A stretch of DNA of 16,224 nt, from positions 53,050 through 69,273 of the forward strand of contig DEPD01000191.1 in assembly GCA_002358575.1 (NCBI GenBank), written 5' to 3'. This document shows, piece by piece, positions 7,318 to 14,648 of the stretch. Source of the DNA: Lachnospiraceae bacterium UBA3401 (GTDB lineage Bacteria; Bacillota; Clostridia; Lachnospirales; Lachnospiraceae). Position numbers and translations under genes: made by a program. Under the pieces are notes generated by a model. The model saw only the letters and a program-made list of their open reading frames with translations, did no database searches and was not told the DNA's origin. Numbering within the stretch: the stretch's first letter is position 1; each line of letters begins with the position of its first letter.

Positions 7318-9696
7318 TTATTTCCAATATACCTCTATCTTATCCCCATTGTAAATTTCCTGTGTATACTGTGCATCTTTTCCATTGACAAGTGTAGCAA
7401 TTCCTCCTCCACGCACTCTGCTAGTATCAAAATCAATATAATCAAATATATCCACAAACATATAGCTCTGTTTGCCTCTCATCACAATCGGATTCTGATT
7501 TACTATAACAATAATCTTTTTGCCAATTTCTTCTTTTACTTCCTCTTTTGGCTCTTCTTTTTTCTTAGTCTCTGGTTGCGCGGCTGTCTCTACCGCTTTT
7601 TCCTGCTTTGGTTCTTCCTCTGCAACTGGTTCTGACGCGGATTCCGTTGGTGCTTTCTCTGCTGCTTCACTGTTGGAATCTGGTGCTGTCTCCTGTTTTT
7701 TCTCCGATTCTGTTTCCTTATCTGCAGACGTTGTGACATTCTTATCTACATTGGAATCTGTATTTTCTTTTTCATTGTCTGGCGCCTCTGAAACCGTCTC
7801 CTGCGCTGGTAATTCCTCTGACTTCTTCTCTGTATTTAAAATGCCCTGCTCCCTTTTTTTCTCTGCCTTTGACACATGATCCTTGACTGCATCTCTAACT
7901 GCTTCCCGCTGTGATTCCTTATAAATTTCTTTAAGTTCATGTTCTTTTCGATTCTTAATTTCAATCTTATCAGAAGCATGAATCTCCACTGTATCGTCAG
8001 CCTTCTCACCATTGACAAAAAGAAGCATATCCTCCGGCGACAAATCCATAAACGCAAAAAATGAATCATATGTATAGGTGGTAAACACTTCAATTTCATC
8101 ACCATTTTGTATCAAATATTCTTCTGTGACCGCAGTGCCATTTACTTTTACTGGTTTTGGAAGCTGCATGTCATCACCGTTTACTGAAACGACAATCTTC
8201 CCATTATAGTCGATCAAATCTGCAATCTTTTCCTGCGGAGGATTACCAAGTGTAGATTCCTCAAGCACAATCACATCATTTGCCTTGATATTATAACTGA
8301 GACTGACTTCCTCCCCATTTACATAAATGTGCGCACTTTCTCCATACTCTCCTTTTGTGACACGGTTCTTGCCATTTACTGTATAGCGCAGCTCTTCCCC
8401 GCGCCTTGGAAAAAGACCATCTCTAGTAAAATCTGCCTGTATTGCAGCATCGGTCACAGTGAGCTTATTATTGTCATAGAGCTTAATCTTACTGCCATTA
8501 AAAGTGATATAGATAAAATTATTGTACTGCTCATAGTATGTGAGACAGATTCCAATCGGTGTAATAATCGTAGAATCCTTTAATGCGTCCTCCGGGAAAT
8601 CAATATCCCGCATAATCTCCTCTCCGCGAAGTGCAACACGCTTTGGGTCCAGTCCAAGTTCTGCTGCGATCAACTCATTAAATCCCTTAATTTTTCCGCC
8701 ACCGCCAACGATAAACACAGCGCTTGGAGAAGTTCCACCATTCAGTTCCTTGATAGTATTAGCTGTAAGCTTTGCCATCCGTTCAATCTCATCTTGACAA
8801 ATCGCGATTACTTCTTTCGCCGTAATCGTCTGCTCCGTACCCATAATATCCTCATACACAATCTCGTCCTGCTGAGTCGCCGCTGTCTTAATCATCTCCG
8901 CAGTGCCAAAATCAATCAAGCAGGTTTTTGCCAAAAGTTCTGTGAGCGTATCCCCCGCGCAGGGAATCATTCCAAATGCAACTACTGTGCCATCATCTGT
9001 GATAGAAATATCTGATGTCCCAGCACCGACATCAACCATTGCAATATTTAACAGTCTAAATTTCTCTGGAATGGCAACTCGAATCGCCGCGATTGGCTCC
9101 AGCGTGAGATTTGCAACCCGCAATCCAGCAAGCTCCACTGCACTGTACAGACCATCCACAACATCATCTGGCAAAAAGGTTGCAATAATGTCTGCCCCTA
9201 TTGTTTTCGCCTTGTGATGTTCTGGCTGTCCCATCCACAACCCATTTAAGTAGTAGCGCACAACTGAGTATCCTACACAATAAAAATGCATATCTGTATC
9301 ATTATTATCTTGAAATTCTGCAAATGCCTGTTCTATACCTAGTGAGATCAGATTGCTCATATCCTCTTTTGTAACATTTCGCTCCTTGTCAAGATCCATA
9401 TCTGCATGTACATTCATTGTCTTAAGCACACGTCCAGCAGCCGCAATACAAACTTCATTTAGTTTGACACCTGTCTTATCCTGCAGGCATTGCCTGATAT
9501 CTGCTATGGCGGCGGCTACCCTGTTGATATCATGAATCTGCCCGTCGAACATGGCACGCGTCTGATGCTGTCGGATTTCTTGTGCTGTCACGACAAATCT
9601 TTCTCCTTGTCTGTAACCCACAGTACCTACAATACTTCTCGTACCGATGTCCAATCCAAATACAAGCTCCTCCCCATTCACGTTCCTCTCGTTCAT
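7318..9696 (-). CDS. Long FtsA-like actin-fold protein with C-terminal beta-hairpin repeats
   Basis: A 792-residue protein, nearly twice the length of ordinary FtsA. Residues about 11-395 form an FtsA/PilM-type actin fold: phosphate-1 loop FGLDIGTRSIVG (13-24), an SHS2-like insert (about 80-175), phosphate-2 loop MVDVGAGTSDISI (220-232) and adenosine loop VFIVGGGGKIKGF (327-339). Residues 400-585 carry repeated short hairpins with VNG turns near 440, 459, 505, 518 and 560, often followed by a ND/GD-x-I-x-V strand, suggesting tandem beta-grasp-like domains. Residues about 600-725 are a charged E/K/A/T-rich linker. The end (728-792) is another such domain ending NGDKIEVYW. The C-terminal membrane-targeting amphipathic helix of FtsA is not seen. 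The start ATG overlaps the coaE stop as ATGA. A division or envelope-scaffold role is inferred; it may not be the cell's main FtsA. Confidence 0.85.
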   Translation of the reverse strand: MNERNVNGEELVFGLDIGTRSIVGTVGYRQGERFVVTAQEIRQHQTRAMFDGQIHDINRVAAAIADIRQCLQDKTGVKLNEVCIAAAGRVLKTMNVHADMDLDKERNVTKEDMSNLISLGIEQAFAEFQDNNDTDMHFYCVGYSVVRYYLNGLWMGQPEHHKAKTIGADIIATFLPDDVVDGLYSAVELAGLRVANLTLEPIAAIRVAIPEKFRLLNIAMVDVGAGTSDISITDDGTVVAFGMIPCAGDTLTELLAKTCLIDFGTAEMIKTAATQQDEIVYEDIMGTEQTITAKEVIAICQDEIERMAKLTANTIKELNGGTSPSAVFIVGGGGKIKGFNELIAAELGLDPKRVALRGEEIMRDIDFPEDALKDSTIITPIGICLTYYEQYNNFIYITFNGSKIKLYDNNKLTVTDAAIQADFTRDGLFPRRGEELRYTVNGKNRVTKGEYGESAHIYVNGEEVSLSYNIKANDVIVLEESTLGNPPQEKIADLIDYNGKIVVSVNGDDMQLPKPVKVNGTAVTEEYLIQNGDEIEVFTTYTYDSFFAFMDLSPEDMLLFVNGEKADDTVEIHASDKIEIKNRKEHELKEIYKESQREAVRDAVKDHVSKAEKKREQGILNTEKKSEELPAQETVSEAPDNEKENTDSNVDKNVTTSADKETESEKKQETAPDSNSEAAEKAPTESASEPVAEEEPKQEKAVETAAQPETKKKEEPKEEVKEEIGKKIIVIVNQNPIVMRGKQSYMFVDIFDYIDFDTSRVRGGGIATLVNGKDAQYTQEIYNGDKIEVYWK

Positions 9697-10289
9697 ACCT
9701 CAACCCCCATAATTTTATTGATCTGTCTGTAGGTTTCCTCCAAATCGCCATTGTTCGTGATTACCACCTGGCAGTGTTTTCTAAATTCTTCCTCACACAA
9801 TTGCCCCTTCATTATCTCTGTTATCTTCTGTGCGCTGTATTGTCTGTTCTGTGCAAGCCGTTTTTCCCGAACTGCCACGTCAGAATGAATATACCACATC
9901 TCATCCACAATCTGGTCATAATGTTCTTCTATTAAAAGTGCAGCTTCTATAAAAAAGTATTCCACCACGCCTTTTTTACGCTCACAAGCAATTTGTTCAA
10001 GGATATACTTTTTCACTTCTGGATGTACAATACCATTTATCCCTGCCAGCAGTGCATTATCCCCAAAAATAGCTGTTGCCATCTTTACTTTGTCAATTGT
10101 ATTATCAGTGTTTAATATCTCCTGACCAAGAAGCGCAACGATCTTTTGATAACATGCCTGTCCTGGTTCATACAATTTGTGCGCCGCCTCGTCCGCTCTT
10201 ATGACTCTACAAGAAAACCGTGCTTCTATATAGGAAAGAACTTTTGTTTTCCCTGCGCCAACGCCGCCAGTAATCCCTATGATTTTCAT
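9693..10289 (-). CDS. coaE: Dephospho-CoA kinase
   Basis: Catalyses the last step of coenzyme A synthesis, ATP-dependent phosphorylation of the 3'-hydroxyl of dephospho-CoA. The 198-residue product has normal length. The P-loop GGVGAGKT lies at residues 8-15 directly after MKIIGIT. RADEAAHKLYEPG matches the family's substrate-binding region, and EKRLAQNRQYSAQKI resembles the LID/arginine segment. The frame is open to 10331, but the ATG at 10289 starts the conserved MKIIGITGG and has GAGG 9 bases upstream; it begins one base after the polA stop. The 3' end overlaps the FtsA-like start as ATGA. A polA-coaE pairing is common in Firmicutes, where mutM often lies between; mutM is absent here. Confidence 0.95.
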   Translation of the reverse strand: MKIIGITGGVGAGKTKVLSYIEARFSCRVIRADEAAHKLYEPGQACYQKIVALLGQEILNTDNTIDKVKMATAIFGDNALLAGINGIVHPEVKKYILEQIACERKKGVVEYFFIEAALLIEEHYDQIVDEMWYIHSDVAVREKRLAQNRQYSAQKITEIMKGQLCEEEFRKHCQVVITNNGDLEETYRQINKIMGVEV

Positions 10290-10290
10290 G

Positions 10291-12993
10291 TTATTTTGCC
10301 TCATACCAGTCAGTCCCTGTGTGAAGGTCAATCTCCAATTTTACTGCCAACTCACATGCATTTTGCATTTCTTGTGACAGAACTGCCCTCACTTCCTCAA
10401 CTTCATCATTTCTAGTCTCAATCAACAGCTCATCATGTATCTGCAAAATTAGCTTTGACCGAAGTCCCTTTGCCTTCAGCGCATTATAGACATGAACCAT
10501 CGCATACTTGATAATATCCGCTGCTGTTCCCTGTATTGGGGAGTTCATGGCAACACGCTCCCCAAAAGAACGCTGGTTAAAATTTGTCGATTTTAACTCT
10601 GGAACAGGTCTGCGCCTGCCAAACATTGTCTCGCAATATCCCTTCTCTTTCGCGTCCTCCACCAGCCTATCCAAAAACTTCTTAATTCCAGGATATGTTT
10701 TAAAATATTCATCAATATAACTCTTCGCCTCCTTGGGTGTGATACTTAAATCCTGACTCAATCCGAAAGAGCTAATGCCATATACAATTCCAAAATTTAC
10801 TGCCTTTGCATTGCGCCTCTGTAAATCCGTAACCTCCGCAAACGGCGTGTGAAATACCTTTGATGCGGTAATTCTATGAATATCCTCATCCATTTTATAT
10901 GCTTCAATCAACTGCTGATCTTCCGACATGTGCGCCAGCACGCGCAGTTCTATCTGGGAATAGTCCGCATCCATAAAGATACAGCCCTTCTGCGGAACAA
11001 ATACCTTGCGGATTCGTCTGCCAAGCTCCATACGCATTGGTATATTCTGCAAATTTGGCTCTGTAGAACTCAGTCTGCCTGTCGCAGTGATTGTCTGGTT
11101 GAAGTTTGTGTGTATCTTGTTTTCGGCATCAATATACACTGCAAGTCCATCTGCATAAGTTGACTTCAGCTTTGTAAGTCCTCTGTACTCTAAAATATCC
11201 TTGACAATCGGATTTTCTGGCGCAAGCTTCTCAAGTACTTCCGCTGCCGTCGAATACCCAGTTTTTGTCTTCTTTCCACCGGGCAGCTTCATCTTTTCAA
11301 ATAAAATTTCACCCAACTGCTTTGGAGAATTAATATTAAAGACTTCTCCAGCCGCAGTGTGAATTGTCTTTTCCAACTCGTCAATTCGACCATTAAGCGC
11401 TTCCCCATAAGCCTTTAATTCCTCTGGTCGAACAAGGATTCCCTCTCGCTCCATATCAAACAGCACATAGGTCAACGGCATCTCAAGTTCTCGAAAAAGC
11501 TTATCCATCTTATTCTGCGCCAATGCTGTCTCCAATAACGGTTCTGCGCAATACAAAACATACGTTTCTTTCGCAAGGTAGGATAAAACAGCCTCTTGCT
11601 GATTTCGATATGCTGTACTAAAATCTGTCTTTCCAAAAATCTCTGCCCATTTTTGTAACGTAATACTTAGATATTCTTCCGCCACTTCCACAATATCATA
11701 ATCGCTCTTGAGCGGATTTATCAAATATGCCGCAATCTTACAGTCAAAAAGTTGTTTTGTCAACTCATACGCCGACAACTTTCTGTCATTTTCCTCTGAA
11801 AACAGAGTGCCATAATCATTTTTGATATCAAATACAGCGACCGACATCTTCTCTGATAAAAACATTCGCTCAATCTGCTGTTGCAGATATGTCACAGATA
11901 TCACATTACTGCTTTCTATAAAATAAACATTTCGCTCCTTATCCGAACCGCCGCACAACATACAGCCAAAAATTGCTTCCTCTGCATCCATTTGCAGATA
12001 CATCTGTCCGTCCGCACGCGCACCAAAATCACCCGCGCCTTTCGCCCGGACATTAATTGGTCGTATCGCTGCAAAACCAGCTTGAATCACCCTGTCAAAA
12101 GCACTTTGAACATCCTCTTTTGTCCGAATAGCGACCACCTTAATATCTTTATTTATATCAATATCCACTGTATTATTTTCCCGTTCAGACTGTCCAAATT
12201 TACCATGCAAGGAGTATTTTTTCAACAGGTTATTAGACTCCGCCGAAAAGATATTCGCAGCGTGAAAAGCAGCCTTTTCCAGTGAAAAATCAACCACTCC
12301 ATTTTTATGAATGCCCCAAAGCTCTTTCTTTTGTATAACTGCCTCTTTGTTCTGCAACAAGCTTTCGCGAATACTCTTTTGCGGCACGTCGTCCAAATGT
12401 GCATACAATGCCGTTATCACATCTTCCTCTGCAGCATAGATATGCAGCAAATCAATTGCAGTCTGTTTCCCAATCTGTGCTATTTCTGTCAATACTTGCA
12501 GCGCAGAAAGACACTCAGGCCCAAACTGGTATTCTTTTTTCACGGCATCCATACCATAATCTTGAAATGCAATCTTTCCACCGCTTGTTTCCACCAAACA
12601 AATTTTGGTCCGGTCTGAGGCAAGCTGCAAAATATTTTGCTCGCTTGTCAGCAAAGTAATTTCTAGTGCTTGTTTTTCTAAATACCCTACAATGCTTCCC
12701 AAAAGGTCTGATACTTTGTCCTCTTCTGACTCGAAAAAATGAATTTTCATCGCAGGCAAAAGCTCCTTTAATACAGGAACTTGTTCTTTTAACCCCGCTG
12801 ACTGTCCCTCCGCTTCGGTTCCCAAGACTACACTTAGATAATCTGGTTTTTCCGCCGTCACTACTTTTAACAATAATGTCACAAATCCGAAGATGGCATT
12901 GGTGTGTAATCCTGTTGCATCTGTCATTATCGGTACATTATAATACGCTTTTTGTAAAATGTTATTGCCATCTATCAAAACAATCCTGCTCAT
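10291..12993 (-). CDS. polA: DNA polymerase I with degenerate 5'-nuclease domain
   Basis: A 900-residue family A polymerase used in repair and Okazaki-fragment processing. The C-terminal polymerase domain looks fully active: motif A DADYSQIELRVLAH (675-688, catalytic D677), motif B RRNAKAVNFGIVYG (726-739) and motif C QIHDE (catalytic D854), ending GTDWYEAK. The central 3'-5' exonuclease-like domain (about 300-480) lacks the D-x-E of active proofreaders, as in many Firmicutes. The N-terminal 5'-nuclease domain (1-260) is aligned by IVLIDGNNI and TGLHTNAIFGF but has lost its active site: the usual FDA plus arch segment is shortened to VLGTEAEGQSAG, E-A-D-D is K-V-S-D (93-96), G-D-x-D is S-E-Q-N (117-120) and the G-D-S-S-D-N loop is deleted before IGKQTA. 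The start overlaps the zf-HC2 stop as ATGA. The ORF is intact, so this is domain-level decay and not a pseudogene. Confidence 0.96.
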   Translation of the reverse strand: MSRIVLIDGNNILQKAYYNVPIMTDATGLHTNAIFGFVTLLLKVVTAEKPDYLSVVLGTEAEGQSAGLKEQVPVLKELLPAMKIHFFESEEDKVSDLLGSIVGYLEKQALEITLLTSEQNILQLASDRTKICLVETSGGKIAFQDYGMDAVKKEYQFGPECLSALQVLTEIAQIGKQTAIDLLHIYAAEEDVITALYAHLDDVPQKSIRESLLQNKEAVIQKKELWGIHKNGVVDFSLEKAAFHAANIFSAESNNLLKKYSLHGKFGQSERENNTVDIDINKDIKVVAIRTKEDVQSAFDRVIQAGFAAIRPINVRAKGAGDFGARADGQMYLQMDAEEAIFGCMLCGGSDKERNVYFIESSNVISVTYLQQQIERMFLSEKMSVAVFDIKNDYGTLFSEENDRKLSAYELTKQLFDCKIAAYLINPLKSDYDIVEVAEEYLSITLQKWAEIFGKTDFSTAYRNQQEAVLSYLAKETYVLYCAEPLLETALAQNKMDKLFRELEMPLTYVLFDMEREGILVRPEELKAYGEALNGRIDELEKTIHTAAGEVFNINSPKQLGEILFEKMKLPGGKKTKTGYSTAAEVLEKLAPENPIVKDILEYRGLTKLKSTYADGLAVYIDAENKIHTNFNQTITATGRLSSTEPNLQNIPMRMELGRRIRKVFVPQKGCIFMDADYSQIELRVLAHMSEDQQLIEAYKMDEDIHRITASKVFHTPFAEVTDLQRRNAKAVNFGIVYGISSFGLSQDLSITPKEAKSYIDEYFKTYPGIKKFLDRLVEDAKEKGYCETMFGRRRPVPELKSTNFNQRSFGERVAMNSPIQGTAADIIKYAMVHVYNALKAKGLRSKLILQIHDELLIETRNDEVEEVRAVLSQEMQNACELAVKLEIDLHTGTDWYEAK

Positions 12994-13307
12994 GATGTCC
13001 TAACGCCTCCCAGCAAAAATATACAAAATATCAATGAGCCAACTAAAAAAAGACCGGCTTTAAGCTGTTTGAATACCTTTTTGCGGGTAATAATCCGATT
13101 CAGCCTGTCCTCCAGTTCGCTCTGTACATCTATATCCTCATCATTCTCAAGTCTGCTGATACCTTCCAATAGAAGGTATTCAACCGTAAGTTCCTCCATA
13201 CACTCGCTGCAGGAAGTTATATGTTCCACCAATTGATACTCCGTATCCCTGTCCAATTCATCTTTCAAAAACAGATGAATCCATCGCTGCGCCTCTTTAC
13301 AATCCAT
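12990..13307 (-). CDS. Small zf-HC2 (anti-sigma-type) single-pass membrane protein
   Basis: A 105-residue protein with an N-terminal zf-HC2 zinc finger, the fold of ZAS anti-sigma factors: ligands C3 (MDCKEAQ), H29, C33 and C36 (HITSCSEC). A charged helical stretch (about 45-82) leads to one membrane span at about 84-102 (AGLFLVGSLIFCIFLLGGV), leaving only three residues outside. With no extracellular sensor domain and no sigma factor gene beside it, its partner is unknown. I chose the ATG at 13307 because AAGAGGG lies about 5 bases upstream and zf-HC2 proteins begin just before this cysteine; a GTG at 13340 is possible in frame but would start inside a palindromic repeat. Its stop overlaps the polA ATG as ATGA, so the two are likely translationally coupled. 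It is the first gene of the seven-gene run. Confidence 0.8.
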   Translation of the reverse strand: MDCKEAQRWIHLFLKDELDRDTEYQLVEHITSCSECMEELTVEYLLLEGISRLENDEDIDVQSELEDRLNRIITRKKVFKQLKAGLFLVGSLIFCIFLLGGVRTS

Positions 13308-13328
13308 CGCTGCCCTCTTAGTTAATCT

Positions 13329-13401
13329 GTTACTGTTCACTCCGTTCCAGTAACGAGTAAAAATCCATGCAAAATTTGCTTCGCAAATGGATTTTTACTT
13401 G
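13329..13401. repeat. Nested palindromic element upstream of the polA run
   Basis: GTTACTG (13329-13335) pairs with CAGTAAC (13348-13354). Immediately after, AGTAAAAATCC (13356-13366) pairs with GGATTTTTACT (13389-13399), with an inner hairpin ATTTGC/GCAAAT (13374-13379 / 13383-13388) around a 3-base loop. The stacked symmetry is typical of dispersed palindromic (REP/MITE-like) elements. It lies in the 5' leader of zf-HC2-polA, where it could also fold as RNA. No second copy was found in this window. Confidence 0.6.
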
Positions 13402-13421
13402 CTATATGCACGTTTTCTTAC

Positions 13422-13447
13422 GGACTTTAGCAGTAAATGCTAAGTCC
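13422..13447. repeat. Hairpin GGACTTTAGCA / TGCTAAGTCC
   Basis: An 11-base arm and a 10-base arm pair with one bulged T around loop GTAAA. No T-run follows on either strand, so it is not a standard terminator. It lies 23 bases from the nested palindrome and may belong to the same repeat element or leader structure. Confidence 0.55.
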
Positions 13448-13531
13448 TGTCTAAACAGCAACGTCAATCTACATCTTGTGAAAACCGCGCCATAACAGGC
13501 CACATGGCTATCCTTACATACTACTTCCCTA

Positions 13532-13560
13532 ATGATACACTAAATTCCATCATATTAAAA
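13532..13560 (-). promoter_or_regulatory. Weak candidate promoter for the zf-HC2-polA run
   Basis: On the minus strand, TTTTAA (13560-13555) and TATCAT (13537-13532) are 17 bases apart. The -10 matches well, the -35 poorly. If used, the leader would be over 200 nt and would contain all the hairpins between it and the ATG at 13307. Confidence 0.3.
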
Positions 13561-13625
13561 GGGTGAAATAAAAAAATTTCACTTTTTTACAGTTTATTCC
13601 ACCATTTTTTGTATAAAATAACAAT

Positions 13626-13663
13626 GGCAGCAGAGCCATTCCCTAAGTCTCTGCTGCCTTTTT
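13626..13663. terminator. Intrinsic terminator, probably bidirectional
   Basis: A perfect 10-bp stem, GGCAGCAGAG (13626-13635) with CTCTGCTGCC (13649-13658), encloses a 13-base loop. TTTTT follows on the plus strand. On the minus strand the stem is followed by ATTGTTATTTT, and it lies 14 bases after the stop of the 68-codon gene, which it most likely terminates. Confidence 0.8.
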
Positions 13664-13676
13664 GCAGTTTTGTTGA

Positions 13677-13883
13677 CTATATGATTGTATCTCCATCACT
13701 GATACGTTGTATCAACGCCTGCATTTCTTCCTTGCTCTTCACGCCTTTGCTCTCCGCAAGAATTTGTTCTTTTTCATATTCTGTCAGCTTACCATAATTA
13801 TTGATCGCCTGCTCGTCCATTGCCAATCCGAACGCCAGTCCAAGCGGCAGCACACCGCCCTGCAAACCATCTGTATAATCCAT
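13677..13883 (-). CDS. Small conserved-looking hypothetical protein
   Basis: A 68-residue protein of unknown function. The first 20 residues (MDYTDGLQGGVLPLGLAFGL) are glycine- and leucine-rich; the remainder is a charged helical stretch (YGKLTEYEKEQILAES, then KSKEEMQALIQRISDG). The second half reads like a short helix-turn-helix-like or DNA/RNA-associated region, but no family is recognised. The ATG at 13883 has GAGGTG about 6 bases upstream, which rules out the in-frame GTG at 13889 that overlaps this site. A terminator follows the stop at 14 bases, so it is a compact monocistronic unit. The good ribosome binding site, terminator and biased composition argue for a real gene. Confidence 0.7.
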   Translation of the reverse strand: MDYTDGLQGGVLPLGLAFGLAMDEQAINNYGKLTEYEKEQILAESKGVKSKEEMQALIQRISDGDTII

Positions 13884-13934
13884 AATCACACCTCGTTCTT
13901 ATCTATGCTGCTACCACAAATCACTTGCGCGCCC

Positions 13935-14076
13935 TGCAATTACAGGTTGCAGATACTGTCGGTCGAAAAAACTGACCGCCAGTATAACATGATGCGCACA
14001 ACCGTATAAGGAAATATACCGCTTTGCAGCTACAGTTGGCGCGATACTCACGACAGATTTCATCTATCGTGAGTAT
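13935..14076. repeat. Two related hairpin units about 90 bp apart
   Basis: Each unit begins TGCA-n2-TACAG and carries GATACT (13935-13957 and 14025-14048), then forms a hairpin. Unit 1: ATACTGTCGGTC (13953-13964) pairs with GACCGCCAGTAT (13974-13985), one mismatch, 9-base loop. Unit 2: ATACTCACGA (14044-14053) pairs perfectly with TCGTGAGTAT (14067-14076), and the stem continues inwards to a 3-base loop with one mismatch. They lie between the 68-codon gene and the decayed polysaccharide fragments, so they may be regulator or recombinase binding sites at the edge of the accessory region. Confidence 0.6.
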
Positions 14077-14118
14077 AGTATAGTATCTCCTAGAAAAGAT
14101 GTGATTATGTATTTTCTA

Positions 14119-14327
14119 TTATCCTATTTCTTCCCCCAAAGCACCAGAGAAATACCTTCCTATATTGGCAATAAAACTGAGCGTATCTGCCTTCATAGCA
14201 TCTGGAAATGCTGTCAGCACTGGTGCAGTCTCAAAACTTAATACATGATTAAAATGTATTTTTTTAATCCTTTGATAAAGCCTTCCCAGTCTGTAGAAGT
14301 TTTATTTTCACGACTTCTAGTAAAGGA
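14119..14327 (-). pseudogene. C-terminal remnant of a sugar-phosphate isomerase/epimerase (TIM barrel type)
   Basis: The minus strand encodes KTSTDWEGFIKGLKK in one frame and then IHFNHVLSFETAPVL and TAFPDAMKADTLSFIANIG in another, ending at a stop at 14119-14121. Joined, this matches the characteristic end of xylose-isomerase-like sugar-phosphate isomerases (a LSFET strand, then a helix ending near IGRYF). The two frames are separated by one base at a run of seven A (plus-strand T at 14259-14265), so a single-base loss in a homopolymer broke the gene. No intact N-terminal part is present. Recognition is from pattern only. Confidence 0.55.
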
Positions 14328-14648
14328 AAGTTGTTTTCTATTTCAATACTCTCTAGCATCATATCTGTAATGAAATTTTGCAACCATATCTTATCCTTTT
14401 TCCTAGAAAACCGCGGTGCATATAATATTGGTATATCTATCCCGTTTTCCCGACAAGCACTAATCATATTTAAACAGCGTTCCATGTATATGTAGAACCC
14501 CCTCTGCAAAAAGCGCTCTTTTTTCCACTTTTTCATCATCTCGTATTATGGTGGCAAGTGCACGTTCTTTTCCGCGGTCTGAAGAGAGTGTCACTTGAAG
14601 CGCTTTCGCAAATTCAGTCTTATCTACTTTTATATCATTAACACACTC
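14328..14648 (-). pseudogene. Unidentified coding fragments in shifted frames
   Basis: Two overlapping minus-strand open frames look protein-like but match nothing I recognise. One, ending at the stop at 14460, reads VNDIKVDKTEFAKALQV and later RALFAEGVLHIHGTLF. The other begins near 14485 (MERCLNMISACRENG, then IPILYAPRFSRKKD) and runs into the sugar isomerase remnant. The first is fused in frame to the end of the epimerase fragment with an abrupt change of character at 14648, as expected at a deletion junction. Neither has its own ribosome binding site. Treated as debris of polysaccharide-locus genes. Confidence 0.4.

Larger units (their letters stand above)
13308..13676. other. 369-bp non-coding region rich in inverted repeats
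   Basis: I see no plausible gene between the 68-codon gene and the zf-HC2 gene. The stretch holds a terminator (13626-13663), a weak A/T hairpin GTGAAAT(A6)ATTTCAC (13563-13582), a small GCCAT/ATGGC hairpin (13489-13508), a GGACTTTAGCA hairpin (13422-13447) and a nested palindrome (13329-13401). The promoter of the polA run must lie here; the best candidate is at 13532-13560. Confidence 0.7.

Noticed and set aside
7520..7879. Plus-strand open frame rich in serine and alanine, 119 codons
   Set aside because: It lies opposite the E/K/A/T-rich linker of the FtsA-like gene; its serine/alanine bias is the mirror of that low-complexity stretch. No ribosome binding site.
13563..13582. GTGAAAT(A6)ATTTCAC followed by six T on the plus strand, as a terminator
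   Set aside because: The stem is only 7 bp and almost all A-T, and no plus-strand gene ends here, so it is mentioned only as a weak hairpin.
13890..14118. tRNA or CRISPR-like array in the hairpin-rich intergenic region
   Set aside because: No cloverleaf or T-loop GTTCGA-type sequence is seen, and there are only two diverged units instead of regular identical repeats with spacers.
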